From positions 372,001 to 436,000 of the forward strand of contig NZ_FOZW01000002.1 of the NCBI RefSeq assembly GCF_900116195.1: DNA of 64,000 nt, in the 5' to 3' direction. A program made the position numbers and the translations under genes. The notes beneath the pieces were generated by a model, which was not told the DNA's origin, did not search any database, and saw only the letters and a list, made by a program, of their open reading frames with translations. Source of the DNA: Alloyangia pacifica (GTDB taxonomy: Bacteria > Pseudomonadota > Alphaproteobacteria > Rhodobacterales > Rhodobacteraceae). This document shows, in pieces, positions 8,471 to 17,261 of the stretch. Each line of letters begins with the position of its first letter. Positions within the stretch are counted from its first letter, which is position 1.

Positions 8471-8928
8471 GGAACTCCCTGATCGTCGTTGGCGGCGTCG
8501 AGAGAAGGCAGCCGATTTCACACGGTATCACAACCCGAAATCGGCCACGCTGACGTTAATTTTAGCAAAGTTAGCCGAATTCTAACGGTAATGTCAGGTT
8601 GAAAAACTCCTTCGAACTCTTGCGATTGTTACTTGCGGTTACTATGGGCGTGAGGCCCCTAAAGTCGAACTTTTGCCGCGATATTCAATTTTAGGTTGTT
8701 TCGGGGATGTGCGTATTTGACGCAGGGTTGCGAGCGCCGACTCCGGTGGTGCAACGGGCCAATTTCTGTATCGCGCGCGGGCAGATGCGCCTCGACGTTG
8801 ATCGCGGACCCGGCGCGCGGCCCGGTGCGGGACCCCTCCGTCTTGTCTGCCGGTCTGGGGGCTGCTACTCCGGCTGATAAGCTCAATCCCCGATCATTTT
8901 CTTCGGGTACAACGCGAGGCAGGCAACA
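8471..8928. promoter_or_regulatory. AT-rich divergent control region, mrp operon / ABC ATPase
   Basis: This 458-base gap between the divergent mrp operon and the ABC ATPase gene contains no credible gene. Bases about 8520-8700 are clearly more AT-rich than the surroundings. It holds two inverted repeats: the arms GCCGATTTC/GAAATCGGC at 8511-8545, and GTTAG/CTAAC at 8570-8586. Both sit upstream of the mrp start and are candidates for operator sites or a 5' leader structure. I could not pick a specific -35/-10 pair with confidence. Confidence 0.5.
8511..8545. promoter_or_regulatory. Inverted repeat in the mrp leader
   Basis: Perfect 9-base arms GCCGATTTC (8511-8519) and GAAATCGGC (8537-8545) are separated by 17 bases. 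They begin 41 bases upstream of the mrp operon start codon. This could be an operator half-site pair or a stem in the 5' leader that responds to ions or pH. There is no poly-T run, so a simple terminator is unlikely. Confidence 0.45.
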
Positions 8929-10008
<1,080 letters not shown>

Positions 10009-10011
10009 GGT

Positions 10012-10914
10012 TCAGGCCAGCGCCGCGAGCGAGATCAGCGACAGCGCGCTCGTCCAGATGGTCACCGCCGCGATGCGGTCGGTGCGCTCGCCATGCAGCA
10101 GCGCCAGCGCGAAGGCCATGGCGCCGGAGGGTCCCGCGGCCAGAAGGGTGAACTGTGCCTGCCAGTCCGCGGTGGCCCCGGCGAGCCATACTGCCAGCAT
10201 GACAAACAGTGGAAAGCCGAGCAGTTTCAGCGCGGAAAAGGTGGCGACCACCGGAGAGGGACGCAGGCTCTGCCCCGAGAGCAGCACGCCAAGCGCGAAG
10301 AGCACCAGCGGCGCGGTTCCGGCCCCGGCGAACTCGCAGGCGGTGCGGATCGGCTCGGGCAGGGGCAGGCCGGCCGCATTGATCGCGATGCCCAGAGCGA
10401 TGGCGATCAGCGTGGGGTTGACCGAGAGCCGCTTCAGCGCCGGCAGCGGCCCGGCCGAGGGGCGGGCGATGAGGTCGGCACTGATGATGAAGAAGGCAAA
10501 GGCGATCGCCGTATCCCAGGCCACCACCGCCGTCACCGGCAGCGCGCCGTCCTCGCCGTAGATCAGCAGCGCGATCGGGCGGATGTAGAGCAGCGAGTTG
10601 ACGAAGATCACCGACATTGCGAGCAGCCAGGCCTCGAGCTTCTCGCAGCCGAAGGCGCGGCGCGCCAACACGTAGGACGCGGCGAAGGCCAGCGCCTCGC
10701 AGATGCCGTAGGTCAGCAGCGCGCGCAGCTCGAACTCGGCGAAGGGCACCGTGGCAATCACGACGAAAATCAGCCCGGGCTGCATCACCATCAGCGCCAC
10801 GCGGTTGGCCGAGGCGGCGTCCTGCCGGGCGAACACCCCGCGGCGCCCCAGCAGGAAGCCGAGTGCCAGCAGCGCGAAGACGGGCAGGATGTCGTGGGTG
10901 AGGACGGTGAGCAT
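10012..10914 (-). CDS. AEC-family transporter (auxin efflux carrier family)
   Basis: A 300-residue membrane permease of the AEC/Mem_trans family. About ten hydrophobic segments are visible. The N-terminal half is conserved (ILPVFALLALGFLLGRRG, ANRVALMVMQPGLIFVVIATVPF), and the C-terminal half has family features such as LFALGVLLSG and LLAAGPSGAMAFALALL. Such carriers export or import small organic anions. It ends 3 bases from the convergent ABC ATPase stop, with no room for a separate terminator. The substrate is unknown. Confidence 0.8.
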   Translation of the reverse strand: MLTVLTHDILPVFALLALGFLLGRRGVFARQDAASANRVALMVMQPGLIFVVIATVPFAEFELRALLTYGICEALAFAASYVLARRAFGCEKLEAWLLAMSVIFVNSLLYIRPIALLIYGEDGALPVTAVVAWDTAIAFAFFIISADLIARPSAGPLPALKRLSVNPTLIAIALGIAINAAGLPLPEPIRTACEFAGAGTAPLVLFALGVLLSGQSLRPSPVVATFSALKLLGFPLFVMLAVWLAGATADWQAQFTLLAAGPSGAMAFALALLHGERTDRIAAVTIWTSALSLISLAALA

Positions 10915-10976
10915 GGGCCTTCCGGATATGGTGCGCCCCGAGTTGACGGCCCGGGGCGGTGAGGGTCAAGCGCAGG

Positions 10977-11927
10977 TTAGCGCCCCTGTGGGTCGCCGAA
11001 GTGGCGTGCGCGCAGCGCGGGCAGGTCCAGCGTCCAGCGGCGCAGAAGGCCGTGCTCGGCGAGGCGCCGTGTGAGGTCGGGCGTCGCGGTGCAGACCTCG
11101 TCGTAGAAGGCGCGCAGCGCCGCCTCGCCGCCGGTCTGCTCGATCAGGGCGAAGAGTTCGTGCAGGCTTACCGCTCCCTCGCTGCGTGCCTGCGGCTTCA
11201 GCTCGGCGCGGTAAGAGCCCTGCGCCAGCCGGAAGCGGTAGGCCGAGAGGAAGTGGTCCCAGTCAGCGGCGTGGAAGTGCCCCAGCTCGGTCCCGGGCAG
11301 CGGACGTTCTCCGGGGTTCGTCTGTTCGCCGAGGGTCACATTGTGGATGCGGATGTCGAGTCCCTCGGTCCCCGGACGAAAGAAGAGCTTGCCGGCGACG
11401 TGGCTCAGGAACCCACCCGAGAGCTGCGGCCCCCATGTGGGAAAGCAGGCCTCGGCGGCGCGCTGGCGGTCGCGCTGGTCGAGGTGGAAGGACTTGAACA
11501 GCGTCTCGGCCGCATCGTCTCCGGGCATGGGGGCCAGTGCCTCGACCGGGCGGACTCGGGCGCAGAGACAGGTGTCTGGCAGCTCGGCCAGCTGCTCGGC
11601 AATCGGGCGGCGCGGCAGCAGGAACTCGTCCACGTCGATGTGCGCCAGCCAGTCGGTCTCGGGTCTGCGGTTGTTGGCGTGACGGGCGTTGCGACCCTGC
11701 CGGGCCTGGTGCTTTTCGGGGCGCTTGCCGCGCTTCGCCCACCAGTCGGCATCGGTGGTGAAGACGCGGATCTTCGGATGGGCGCCGAGCACCTGCGCCG
11801 CCTCCGGATCGGGCGTGTCGAGGTAGATGTAGAGCCGGTGTGCGCCCAGCTCGAGATGCCAGGCCGCGAATTCCAGGATCCGGGGCAACGGCGCATTGGT
11901 GGTGGTCACCGTGCCCCATCGGATCAC
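10977..11927 (-). CDS. Family-2 glycosyltransferase-like protein (short paralogue)
   Basis: A 316-residue glycosyltransferase family 2 type protein (the Roseobacter-common 'glycosyl transferase family 2' class). It opens with TVTTTNAPLPRILEFAAWHLELGAHRLYIYLD. The metal/nucleotide-binding DXD is in HIDVDEFLL (Asp98, Asp100). A later LSGGFLSHVAGKLFFRPG and the HNVTLGE segment match its neighbour. The start is GTG at 11927, overlapping the stop of the upstream paralogue (GTGA). That choice gives a protein beginning exactly where homology to the neighbour begins. The sugar donor and acceptor are unknown; a surface polysaccharide role is likely only by analogy. Confidence 0.75.
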   Translation of the reverse strand: MIRWGTVTTTNAPLPRILEFAAWHLELGAHRLYIYLDTPDPEAAQVLGAHPKIRVFTTDADWWAKRGKRPEKHQARQGRNARHANNRRPETDWLAHIDVDEFLLPRRPIAEQLAELPDTCLCARVRPVEALAPMPGDDAAETLFKSFHLDQRDRQRAAEACFPTWGPQLSGGFLSHVAGKLFFRPGTEGLDIRIHNVTLGEQTNPGERPLPGTELGHFHAADWDHFLSAYRFRLAQGSYRAELKPQARSEGAVSLHELFALIEQTGGEAALRAFYDEVCTATPDLTRRLAEHGLLRRWTLDLPALRARHFGDPQGR

Positions 11928-13675
11928 GGCAGGGCTCCGAAGGTGCGGGTTACGGCGGCGTCCGGGTCGAACGGATGATCGATCAGCATGCTCTGCGCCG
12001 ACAGCCGGGCGCGCAGCGCGGGCGTATCGGCACAGACCTCTTCGAAGAGCGCCCGCAGCCCGGCGTCGCCTTCCTCCTCGGACAGGAAGGCAAGCAGCTC
12101 GGCCTGTCCCATCTCGGGCCGCTCCGAGCTTTTGCGGTAGGACCCGAGCGTCTTGCGGAACTCCAGGTCGGCGCGGAACTGTTCCCACGAGCGGGCGTGC
12201 AGATGCGCCAGCCAGACCTCGCCCAGCCGGTGGCGGTTGGTGGCATCCTCGTCGCGATATTTCAGCGTGTGGATGCCGAGCCTCGTGTCCTCGATGCCGG
12301 TGCGGGCAAAGACCTTGCCAGAGGTATGGCTGAGGAAACCGCCGTAGAGATGCGCGCCAAAGGTGGGGTAGATCTCCTGCAGCACGGACTTGGGCTGCCC
12401 GGCGTGCTTGTGCGTGGTCTTGAAGTGCTGTGGCATGCCGCTTTCCGGCGCCAGTGCCTCGGCTGGCGCGACGCGCGCAAAGGCGGCACCGGGCGGCACC
12501 TCGGAGAGCAGTTCGGACATGGGGCGCTGCGGCAGCAGGAACTCGTCGACGTCGAGGTGCCCAAGCCAATGCACGCCCAGCCCGTCTCGCAGGCTCTGGG
12601 TGGCGTTAAAGGCCTGGCGGACCTGATGCGCTTCGGGGCGCTTGCGCCCGCTGGCCCGCCAATAGGCCTCATCGCATTGGGTGATGCGGATCGCCGGGTG
12701 CCGGGTGAGAAAGGCCTCGGCTTCTGGGTCGGGCGCATCGAGGTGGATGTGCAGCACCTGCGCACCCAGCTCGATATGATGCGCGGCAAACCTCGCGATC
12801 TCGGCCAGCGGCGCGCGGATGGTCGAGGTGAGCCCCCAGCGCAGAGCGCTCGCGGTGAGGCCGCGATGGCTGGCGGGAACCGGCGCGGGATTGCCTGCCA
12901 CATCGCCCTTCGGGGCGGCGTCGCTGCGCCGGGCCTGTCGCTTGCGCATGGTCATCAGGCGACGGAACACCGTGCGTTCGTCTGTGATCAGCATTTCCAG
13001 CAGGTGGTGCGCCAGCGGGCCGATCACCGGATCGCCCTCGGCCTCGAGCCACAGTCGCCCGATCATGTTCACGTCGAGACCGCCCCCCGAGAGCGAGTAG
13101 CCGTCCATCTCCAGCGGCAGCGGTCCGCGGTCGCGCCGGTCGAGCGTGTGGGGTCGGTCGGAGGGCAGCCCGGAGTAGAGCCGCTCGGACTCGTAGAGCT
13201 TCATCGTGCCGAAGAGCGTGCTCAGAGCCAGCCCCACCGAGCGCTGCACGAGGCTCAGCCCATGGTCGCCGAAGGTGGTGACCGACGAGACCAGCCAGCG
13301 CGGATCGAGTTGATCGAGCAGCGCCTCGCCCTGCTCGATCCAGAGACGCTGGAACAGGGCCGGGGCATGCGAGGGGAAATCCCGCTTGCGCAGGTGGGCG
13401 ATGAGCAGCGCGTTGAGGAACACCAGCTCCGAGCGCCCCGCCAGCTCCCGGCGCAGCGCGTGCCGCTTGCGGTGGTAGGACGAGCGGAAAGGCGGTGCCT
13501 CGGCAGGGTCCGCATCGGGGTCTGTGACGATTTGCGTCGCCAGCTCGGCCAGCGGGGTGTCATAGGGCGGCAGGTCTTCGCCGGGCGCATAGTCAATGGC
13601 ATCGCGGCGCCCGTCCATCTGGGTGAGAATGGCTGCGATTCCGCCGGGATAGGGGGTGTTCTTCTCTGCGCTCAT
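11924..13675 (-). CDS. Two-part protein: unknown N-terminal domain plus family-2 glycosyltransferase
   Basis: A 583-residue protein using the ATG at 13675 (MSAEKNTPYPGG). From about residue 278 it is clearly paralogous to the next gene: LRWGLTSTIRAPLAEIARFAAHHIELG, then HLDVDEFLL (DXD Asp375/Asp377), YGGFLSHTSGKVFARTG and IHTLKYRDED. The first 270 residues are a separate, largely helical region that I do not recognise (YHRKRHALRRELAG, ALLIAHLRKRDFP, DPRWLVSSVTTFGDHGLSLV). The arrangement suggests duplication of a transferase domain with an added acceptor-binding or regulatory module. It overlaps the downstream paralogue by 4 bases. Confidence 0.75.
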   Translation of the reverse strand: MSAEKNTPYPGGIAAILTQMDGRRDAIDYAPGEDLPPYDTPLAELATQIVTDPDADPAEAPPFRSSYHRKRHALRRELAGRSELVFLNALLIAHLRKRDFPSHAPALFQRLWIEQGEALLDQLDPRWLVSSVTTFGDHGLSLVQRSVGLALSTLFGTMKLYESERLYSGLPSDRPHTLDRRDRGPLPLEMDGYSLSGGGLDVNMIGRLWLEAEGDPVIGPLAHHLLEMLITDERTVFRRLMTMRKRQARRSDAAPKGDVAGNPAPVPASHRGLTASALRWGLTSTIRAPLAEIARFAAHHIELGAQVLHIHLDAPDPEAEAFLTRHPAIRITQCDEAYWRASGRKRPEAHQVRQAFNATQSLRDGLGVHWLGHLDVDEFLLPQRPMSELLSEVPPGAAFARVAPAEALAPESGMPQHFKTTHKHAGQPKSVLQEIYPTFGAHLYGGFLSHTSGKVFARTGIEDTRLGIHTLKYRDEDATNRHRLGEVWLAHLHARSWEQFRADLEFRKTLGSYRKSSERPEMGQAELLAFLSEEEGDAGLRALFEEVCADTPALRARLSAQSMLIDHPFDPDAAVTRTFGALP

Positions 13676-13778
13676 GGCGCGGAGACTGGCGCTTTGTCGC
13701 GGCGGGCGCAATCTCCACAAGTGCTCTGCTGTGCCATCACCCGTCGCCGTCGCCTTTCCGCCACGGCGGCCCGAGCGG

Positions 13779-14990
13779 TCATTCCATCGCGAGGATCATG
13801 TTGCGCACCACCGGGTAGATTTCGTTCTCCCATTTGCGGCCGTTGAACACGCCGTAGTGCCCTACGTTGGCCTGCAGGTGGTGGCGTTTGAGATGCGGGC
13901 GCAGCGAAGAACAGAGATCATGCGCCGCCGAGGTCTGGCCGAGCCCGCAGATGTCGTCGCGCCCGCCCTCGACGGTCAGCAGCGCGGTGTGACGGATCTT
14001 GGACGGATCGACCTTGCGCCCGCGGTAGGTGAACTCGCCGGTTGCCAGCTCGGCCTTCTGGAAGACGCGTTCGATGGTTTCGATGTAGAATTCCTCGGTG
14101 AGGTCGAGCACGGCGAAATACTCGTCGTAGAACTCCTTGATCCTGCGCGCCTGCTCGGTCTCGCCGGCAACGAGGTGATCGTAGAGCCGTTTGTGCTGCG
14201 CCTTGTGCCGATCCATGTTCATCGACATGAAGGCGGTGAGCTGCACGAAGCCCGGATAGACCTTGCGCCCGGCTCCGGCGTAGCGCCAGGGCACGCGGGC
14301 GATCACGTTGCGCTCGAACCATTCGATCGGCTTCTCGTTGGCCAGATCGTTGACCATCGTCGGGCTTTCACGCACGTCCACCGGCCCGGCCATCAGTGTC
14401 ATCGACAGCGGCGTCGCCGGGTTGCGGTCCTCGGACATGACTGCCACCGCCGCCAGCGCCTGCACGCAGGGCTGGCAGACCCCGAGGATATGGCCGCCGG
14501 GACCGATCTCCTCGAGAAAGCGGATAACGTAGGCGACATAGTCCTCGACGCCGAAATCCCCTTCGGAGATAGGCACATCGCGGGCATTCTTCCAGTCGGT
14601 GATATAGACGTCATGGTCGCGCAGCAGCACTTTCACCGTGCCCGCCAGCAGCGTGGCGAAATGCCCGGAGAGCGGCGCGGTCACCAGAACCTTGGGCTGC
14701 GGCGTGTCCATGTCCTTGCGGAAATGCAGAAGCTGGCCGAACGGCAGGTCGAGCGCCACCTCCTCGACCACGGGCACGTCGCGGTTGTCGACTCGCACCG
14801 AATGGATGCCGAAGGCCGGGCGGCTGTGGCTGAGCCGGAAGCGGCTGACCATCTCCATCGCGGCGCTGTTGTGGCGCGTCAGCTGCGCGAAGGAGCCGTT
14901 GAGCCGGGGCATGAAGTTGATCCCCTGCATCGCCGCCATGCGCAAAGGGGCGATAAAATCATCAAGTCCCTGGTATCCGGCGTAGAGCAC
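13779..14990 (-). CDS. phaZ: Intracellular polyhydroxyalkanoate depolymerase (Cys nucleophile type)
   Basis: A 403-residue protein that hydrolyses intracellular poly-3-hydroxybutyrate granules. The nucleophile elbow is GVCQPC with Cys172 in a G-x-C-x-P context, typical of PhaZa-type intracellular depolymerases. MLYAGYQGLDDFIAPLRMAA at the N-terminus, DWKNARDVP, LMAGPVDVRESPTMVN and KRHHLQANVGHYGVFNGRKWE near the C-terminus also fit the family. The start is GTG at 14990 preceded by AAGGGAAAACGAC. The gene is monocistronic and divergent from the GST gene. It lets the cell use stored carbon. Confidence 0.9.
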   Translation of the reverse strand: MLYAGYQGLDDFIAPLRMAAMQGINFMPRLNGSFAQLTRHNSAAMEMVSRFRLSHSRPAFGIHSVRVDNRDVPVVEEVALDLPFGQLLHFRKDMDTPQPKVLVTAPLSGHFATLLAGTVKVLLRDHDVYITDWKNARDVPISEGDFGVEDYVAYVIRFLEEIGPGGHILGVCQPCVQALAAVAVMSEDRNPATPLSMTLMAGPVDVRESPTMVNDLANEKPIEWFERNVIARVPWRYAGAGRKVYPGFVQLTAFMSMNMDRHKAQHKRLYDHLVAGETEQARRIKEFYDEYFAVLDLTEEFYIETIERVFQKAELATGEFTYRGRKVDPSKIRHTALLTVEGGRDDICGLGQTSAAHDLCSSLRPHLKRHHLQANVGHYGVFNGRKWENEIYPVVRNMILAME

Positions 14991-15093
14991 GTCGTTTTCC
15001 CTTCGCTGCCTCGTGAAAACGCTAGCCAGGTCTGCTTAGCCGATGCGACAAGAAAATGTGGTCTTTTGTTCGGGGACAGCCGGAGGAGCAGAC

Positions 15094-15750
15094 ATGGCCG
15101 AGGCAACGCTCACCATTTCATCGAAGAACTACTCGTCCTGGTCGCTGCGCGGCTGGCTGCTGTGCCGCATGGCCGGGCTGGATTTCACCGAGGAGATGGT
15201 CGACACCTCCGACGCCACCGCCCGGCAGGAGCTGCTGCTGCTCTCGCCGACGGTTCTTGTGCCGCGGCTGATCCACGGGCGGGTGCAGGTCTGGGACACG
15301 CTGGCCATCGCCCAGTACCTCAATGAGATCTTCCCCAATGCCGGCCTCTACCCAGAAGACATCGCCGCGCGCTCGCATTGCCGGTCGATCTCCGGCGAGA
15401 TGCACTCGGGCTTCTACAACCTGCGCTCGGCGCTGCCGATGAACCTCAAGGCGCGGCATGCGAGCTTCAAGATCTTCTCGGGCGCGCGGCCCGACGTCGA
15501 GCGCATCAAGGTCATCTGGAACGAATGCCTCGACGGCCACGGCGGCCCTTTCCTCTTTGGCGACAACCCCTCGGTGGCCGATGCGATGTATGCGCCGGTC
15601 TGTACCCGCTTCCGCACTTACTCGGTACAGCTCGATGACCGGCTCGAGGCCTACGTGGACACCATCCTCGACTGGGCGCCGATGAAGGAATGGACCGAGG
15701 GGGCGCTGGCGGAGCCCGACGAGATCGTCGAGCTGGAGGTGGAATTCTAG
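15094..15750 (+). CDS. Glutathione S-transferase family protein
   Basis: A 218-residue GST. The N-terminal thioredoxin-like domain begins TLTISSKNYSSWSLRGWLLCRMAG, with serines in the glutathione-activating position. The cis-Pro region is PTVLVPRLIHGRVQVWDTLAIAQYLNEIFP. The helical C-terminal domain contains FLFGDNPSVADAMYAPVCTRF, the usual family motif. I use the ATG at 15094 because CGGAGGAG precedes it; an in-frame start at 15043 lacks such a site. Its stop shares the palindromic CTAG with the stop of the convergent vWA gene. The substrate is unknown. Confidence 0.88.
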   Translation: MAEATLTISSKNYSSWSLRGWLLCRMAGLDFTEEMVDTSDATARQELLLLSPTVLVPRLIHGRVQVWDTLAIAQYLNEIFPNAGLYPEDIAARSHCRSISGEMHSGFYNLRSALPMNLKARHASFKIFSGARPDVERIKVIWNECLDGHGGPFLFGDNPSVADAMYAPVCTRFRTYSVQLDDRLEAYVDTILDWAPMKEWTEGALAEPDEIVELEVEF

Positions 15751-16931
15751 CGCGCCAGCTCACGGATGCCGCGCTCGATCCCTTCCAGCGTCATCGGCAC
15801 CATGCGCTCCTCGAAAATCTCACGGATCATCGCGATCGACTGCGTGTAGCCCCAGTGCTTCTCGGGCACCGGGTTGATCCACAGGTGATCGGGCCAGTGC
15901 AGCCGCGCCCGCCGCAGCCAGACTTCGCCCGCCTCCTTGTTCCAATGCTCGTTGGCCCCGCCCGGCACGGCGATCTCGTAGGGGCTCATCGAGGCGTCGC
16001 CGACGAAGATGCACTTGTAGTCCGGCCCGTAGGTGTTGAGCACCTCCCAGGTCGGCATCTGCGCGCCCCAGCGCCGCCGGTTGTCGCGCCAGACCCCCTC
16101 GTAGAGGCAATTGTGGAAGTAGTAGTGCTCGAGGTGCTTGAACTCGGCCCGGGCCGCCGAGAACAGCTCCTCGACCACCTTCACGTGTGGATCCATCGAG
16201 CCGCCGACGTCGAGAAACAGCAGCACCTTGACCGCATTGCGCCGCTCGGGCCGGGTTTTCACGTCCAGATAGCCATGCTCGGCGGTGGCGCGGATGGTGC
16301 CGTCGAGATCAAGCTCCTCGGCCGCGCCGTCGCGGGCCCAGGCGCGCAGCCGCTTCAGCGCCACCTTGATGTTGCGCGTGCCGAGCTCGACCTGGTCGTC
16401 GAAATTGCGGAACTCGCGCTTGTCCCAGACCTTCACGGCGCGCTGGTGGCGGCTCTCGTCCTGGCCGATGCGAACGCCCTCGGGATTGTAACCATAGGCT
16501 CCAAAGGGCGAGGTGCCGGCGGTGCCGATCCACTTGTTGCCACCCTGGTGCCGCGCCTGCTGCTCGCGCAGCCGCTGCTTCAACGTCTCCATGAGCTTGT
16601 CGAAGCCGCCCGCCGCCTCGATCTCGGCGCGTTCCTCAGGGCTGAGGTGCTTCTCGGCCATCTTGCGCAGCCAGTCCTCGGGCAGGTCGAGTGCCTCGAC
16701 CATCTCCTCCAGCGAGATCGCCTCGAGCCCCTTGAAGGCCTCGGAGAAGGCGCGGTCGAAGCGGTCGAGATGGCGTTCGTCCTTCACCAGCGCCGTGCGC
16801 GCGAGGTAGTAGAACCCCTCGACATCATAGCGCGCCAGCCCCGCCTTCAGCGCTTCGAGGAAGCTGAGGAACTCGCGCAGCGACACCGGCACCTGGGCGG
16901 ATCTCAGGGTTTCGAAAAATCGCAGGAACAT
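15747..16931 (-). CDS. vWA-domain protein (CoxE-like)
   Basis: A 394-residue protein with a C-terminal von Willebrand A domain. Its MIDAS-like sequence is LFLDVGGSMDPHVKV (D-x-G-x-S). The N-terminus MFLRFFETLRSAQVPVSLREFLSFLEAL and the GTSPFGAYGYNPEGVRIGQ stretch are characteristic of the CoxE-like proteins usually partnered with a MoxR-type AAA+ ATPase. No such ATPase is in this operon. ATG 16931 is preceded by GCGGAGGTGG. It is the last gene of a minus-strand run of GNAT, DUF2927 lipoprotein, a 55-residue membrane protein and vWA. It probably acts in assembly or metal insertion, but the client is unknown. Confidence 0.8.
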   Translation of the reverse strand: MFLRFFETLRSAQVPVSLREFLSFLEALKAGLARYDVEGFYYLARTALVKDERHLDRFDRAFSEAFKGLEAISLEEMVEALDLPEDWLRKMAEKHLSPEERAEIEAAGGFDKLMETLKQRLREQQARHQGGNKWIGTAGTSPFGAYGYNPEGVRIGQDESRHQRAVKVWDKREFRNFDDQVELGTRNIKVALKRLRAWARDGAAEELDLDGTIRATAEHGYLDVKTRPERRNAVKVLLFLDVGGSMDPHVKVVEELFSAARAEFKHLEHYYFHNCLYEGVWRDNRRRWGAQMPTWEVLNTYGPDYKCIFVGDASMSPYEIAVPGGANEHWNKEAGEVWLRRARLHWPDHLWINPVPEKHWGYTQSIAMIREIFEERMVPMTLEGIERGIRELAR

Positions 16932-16982
16932 GCGCCACCTCCGCGTGCGATGATGCCGTGCCGCGCCGATGCCCTCAACCCG

Positions 16983-17045
16983 CGTCTTCTTCTCTTTCGA
17001 AATACGCCGGGGGGAGCCCGCAGGGCGAGGGGGCAGCGCCCCCTG
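16983..17045 (-). repeat. Copy 1 of a dispersed intergenic element
   Basis: On the minus strand it reads GGGGGCGCTGCCCCC, a short GC spacer, then CCCCCCGGCGTATTTCGAAA and a GAGAAGAAG tail. The same layout is found at 55815-55881, and tail-only versions at 21261-21291 and 57748-57776. It lies just upstream of the vWA start codon. The GC palindrome can form a stem, but the following T-run is short, so a terminator role is uncertain. Confidence 0.6.
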
Positions 17046-17084
17046 GAACCTTGGGACCAAAGCGCCAACGCCATGAATTGTGCG

Positions 17085-17252
17085 TCAGAGGGCGAGCTTT
17101 TCCACGAAGATCGTCAGGATCAGCCCGGCCAGCCCGAAAGCGATGGCGTAGACCGCGACGAACTGCGCGATGTCCGCCCTGTTGCCCTTGCGGCGCCTGG
17201 CGGTGATCCCGCCGATGATGCCGCCAAGAATGGCTGCCGCGATGACGATCAT
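17085..17252 (-). CDS. Small two-helix membrane protein (55 aa)
   Basis: A short gene of 55 residues. MIVIAAAILGGIIGGITA is a first hydrophobic helix, RRRKGNRAD a basic loop, and FVAVYAIAFGLAGLILTIFV a second helix ending VEKLAL. ATG 17252 follows GAGGAGAGC at good spacing. The gene lies 9 bases after the DUF2927 gene and 153 bases before the vWA start, in the same direction. Codon usage matches its neighbours. I do not recognise a function. Its place between a lipoprotein and a vWA protein suggests it belongs to the same envelope-associated operon. Confidence 0.7.
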   Translation of the reverse strand: MIVIAAAILGGIIGGITARRRKGNRADIAQFVAVYAIAFGLAGLILTIFVEKLAL

Positions 17253-17261
17253 GCGCTCTCC

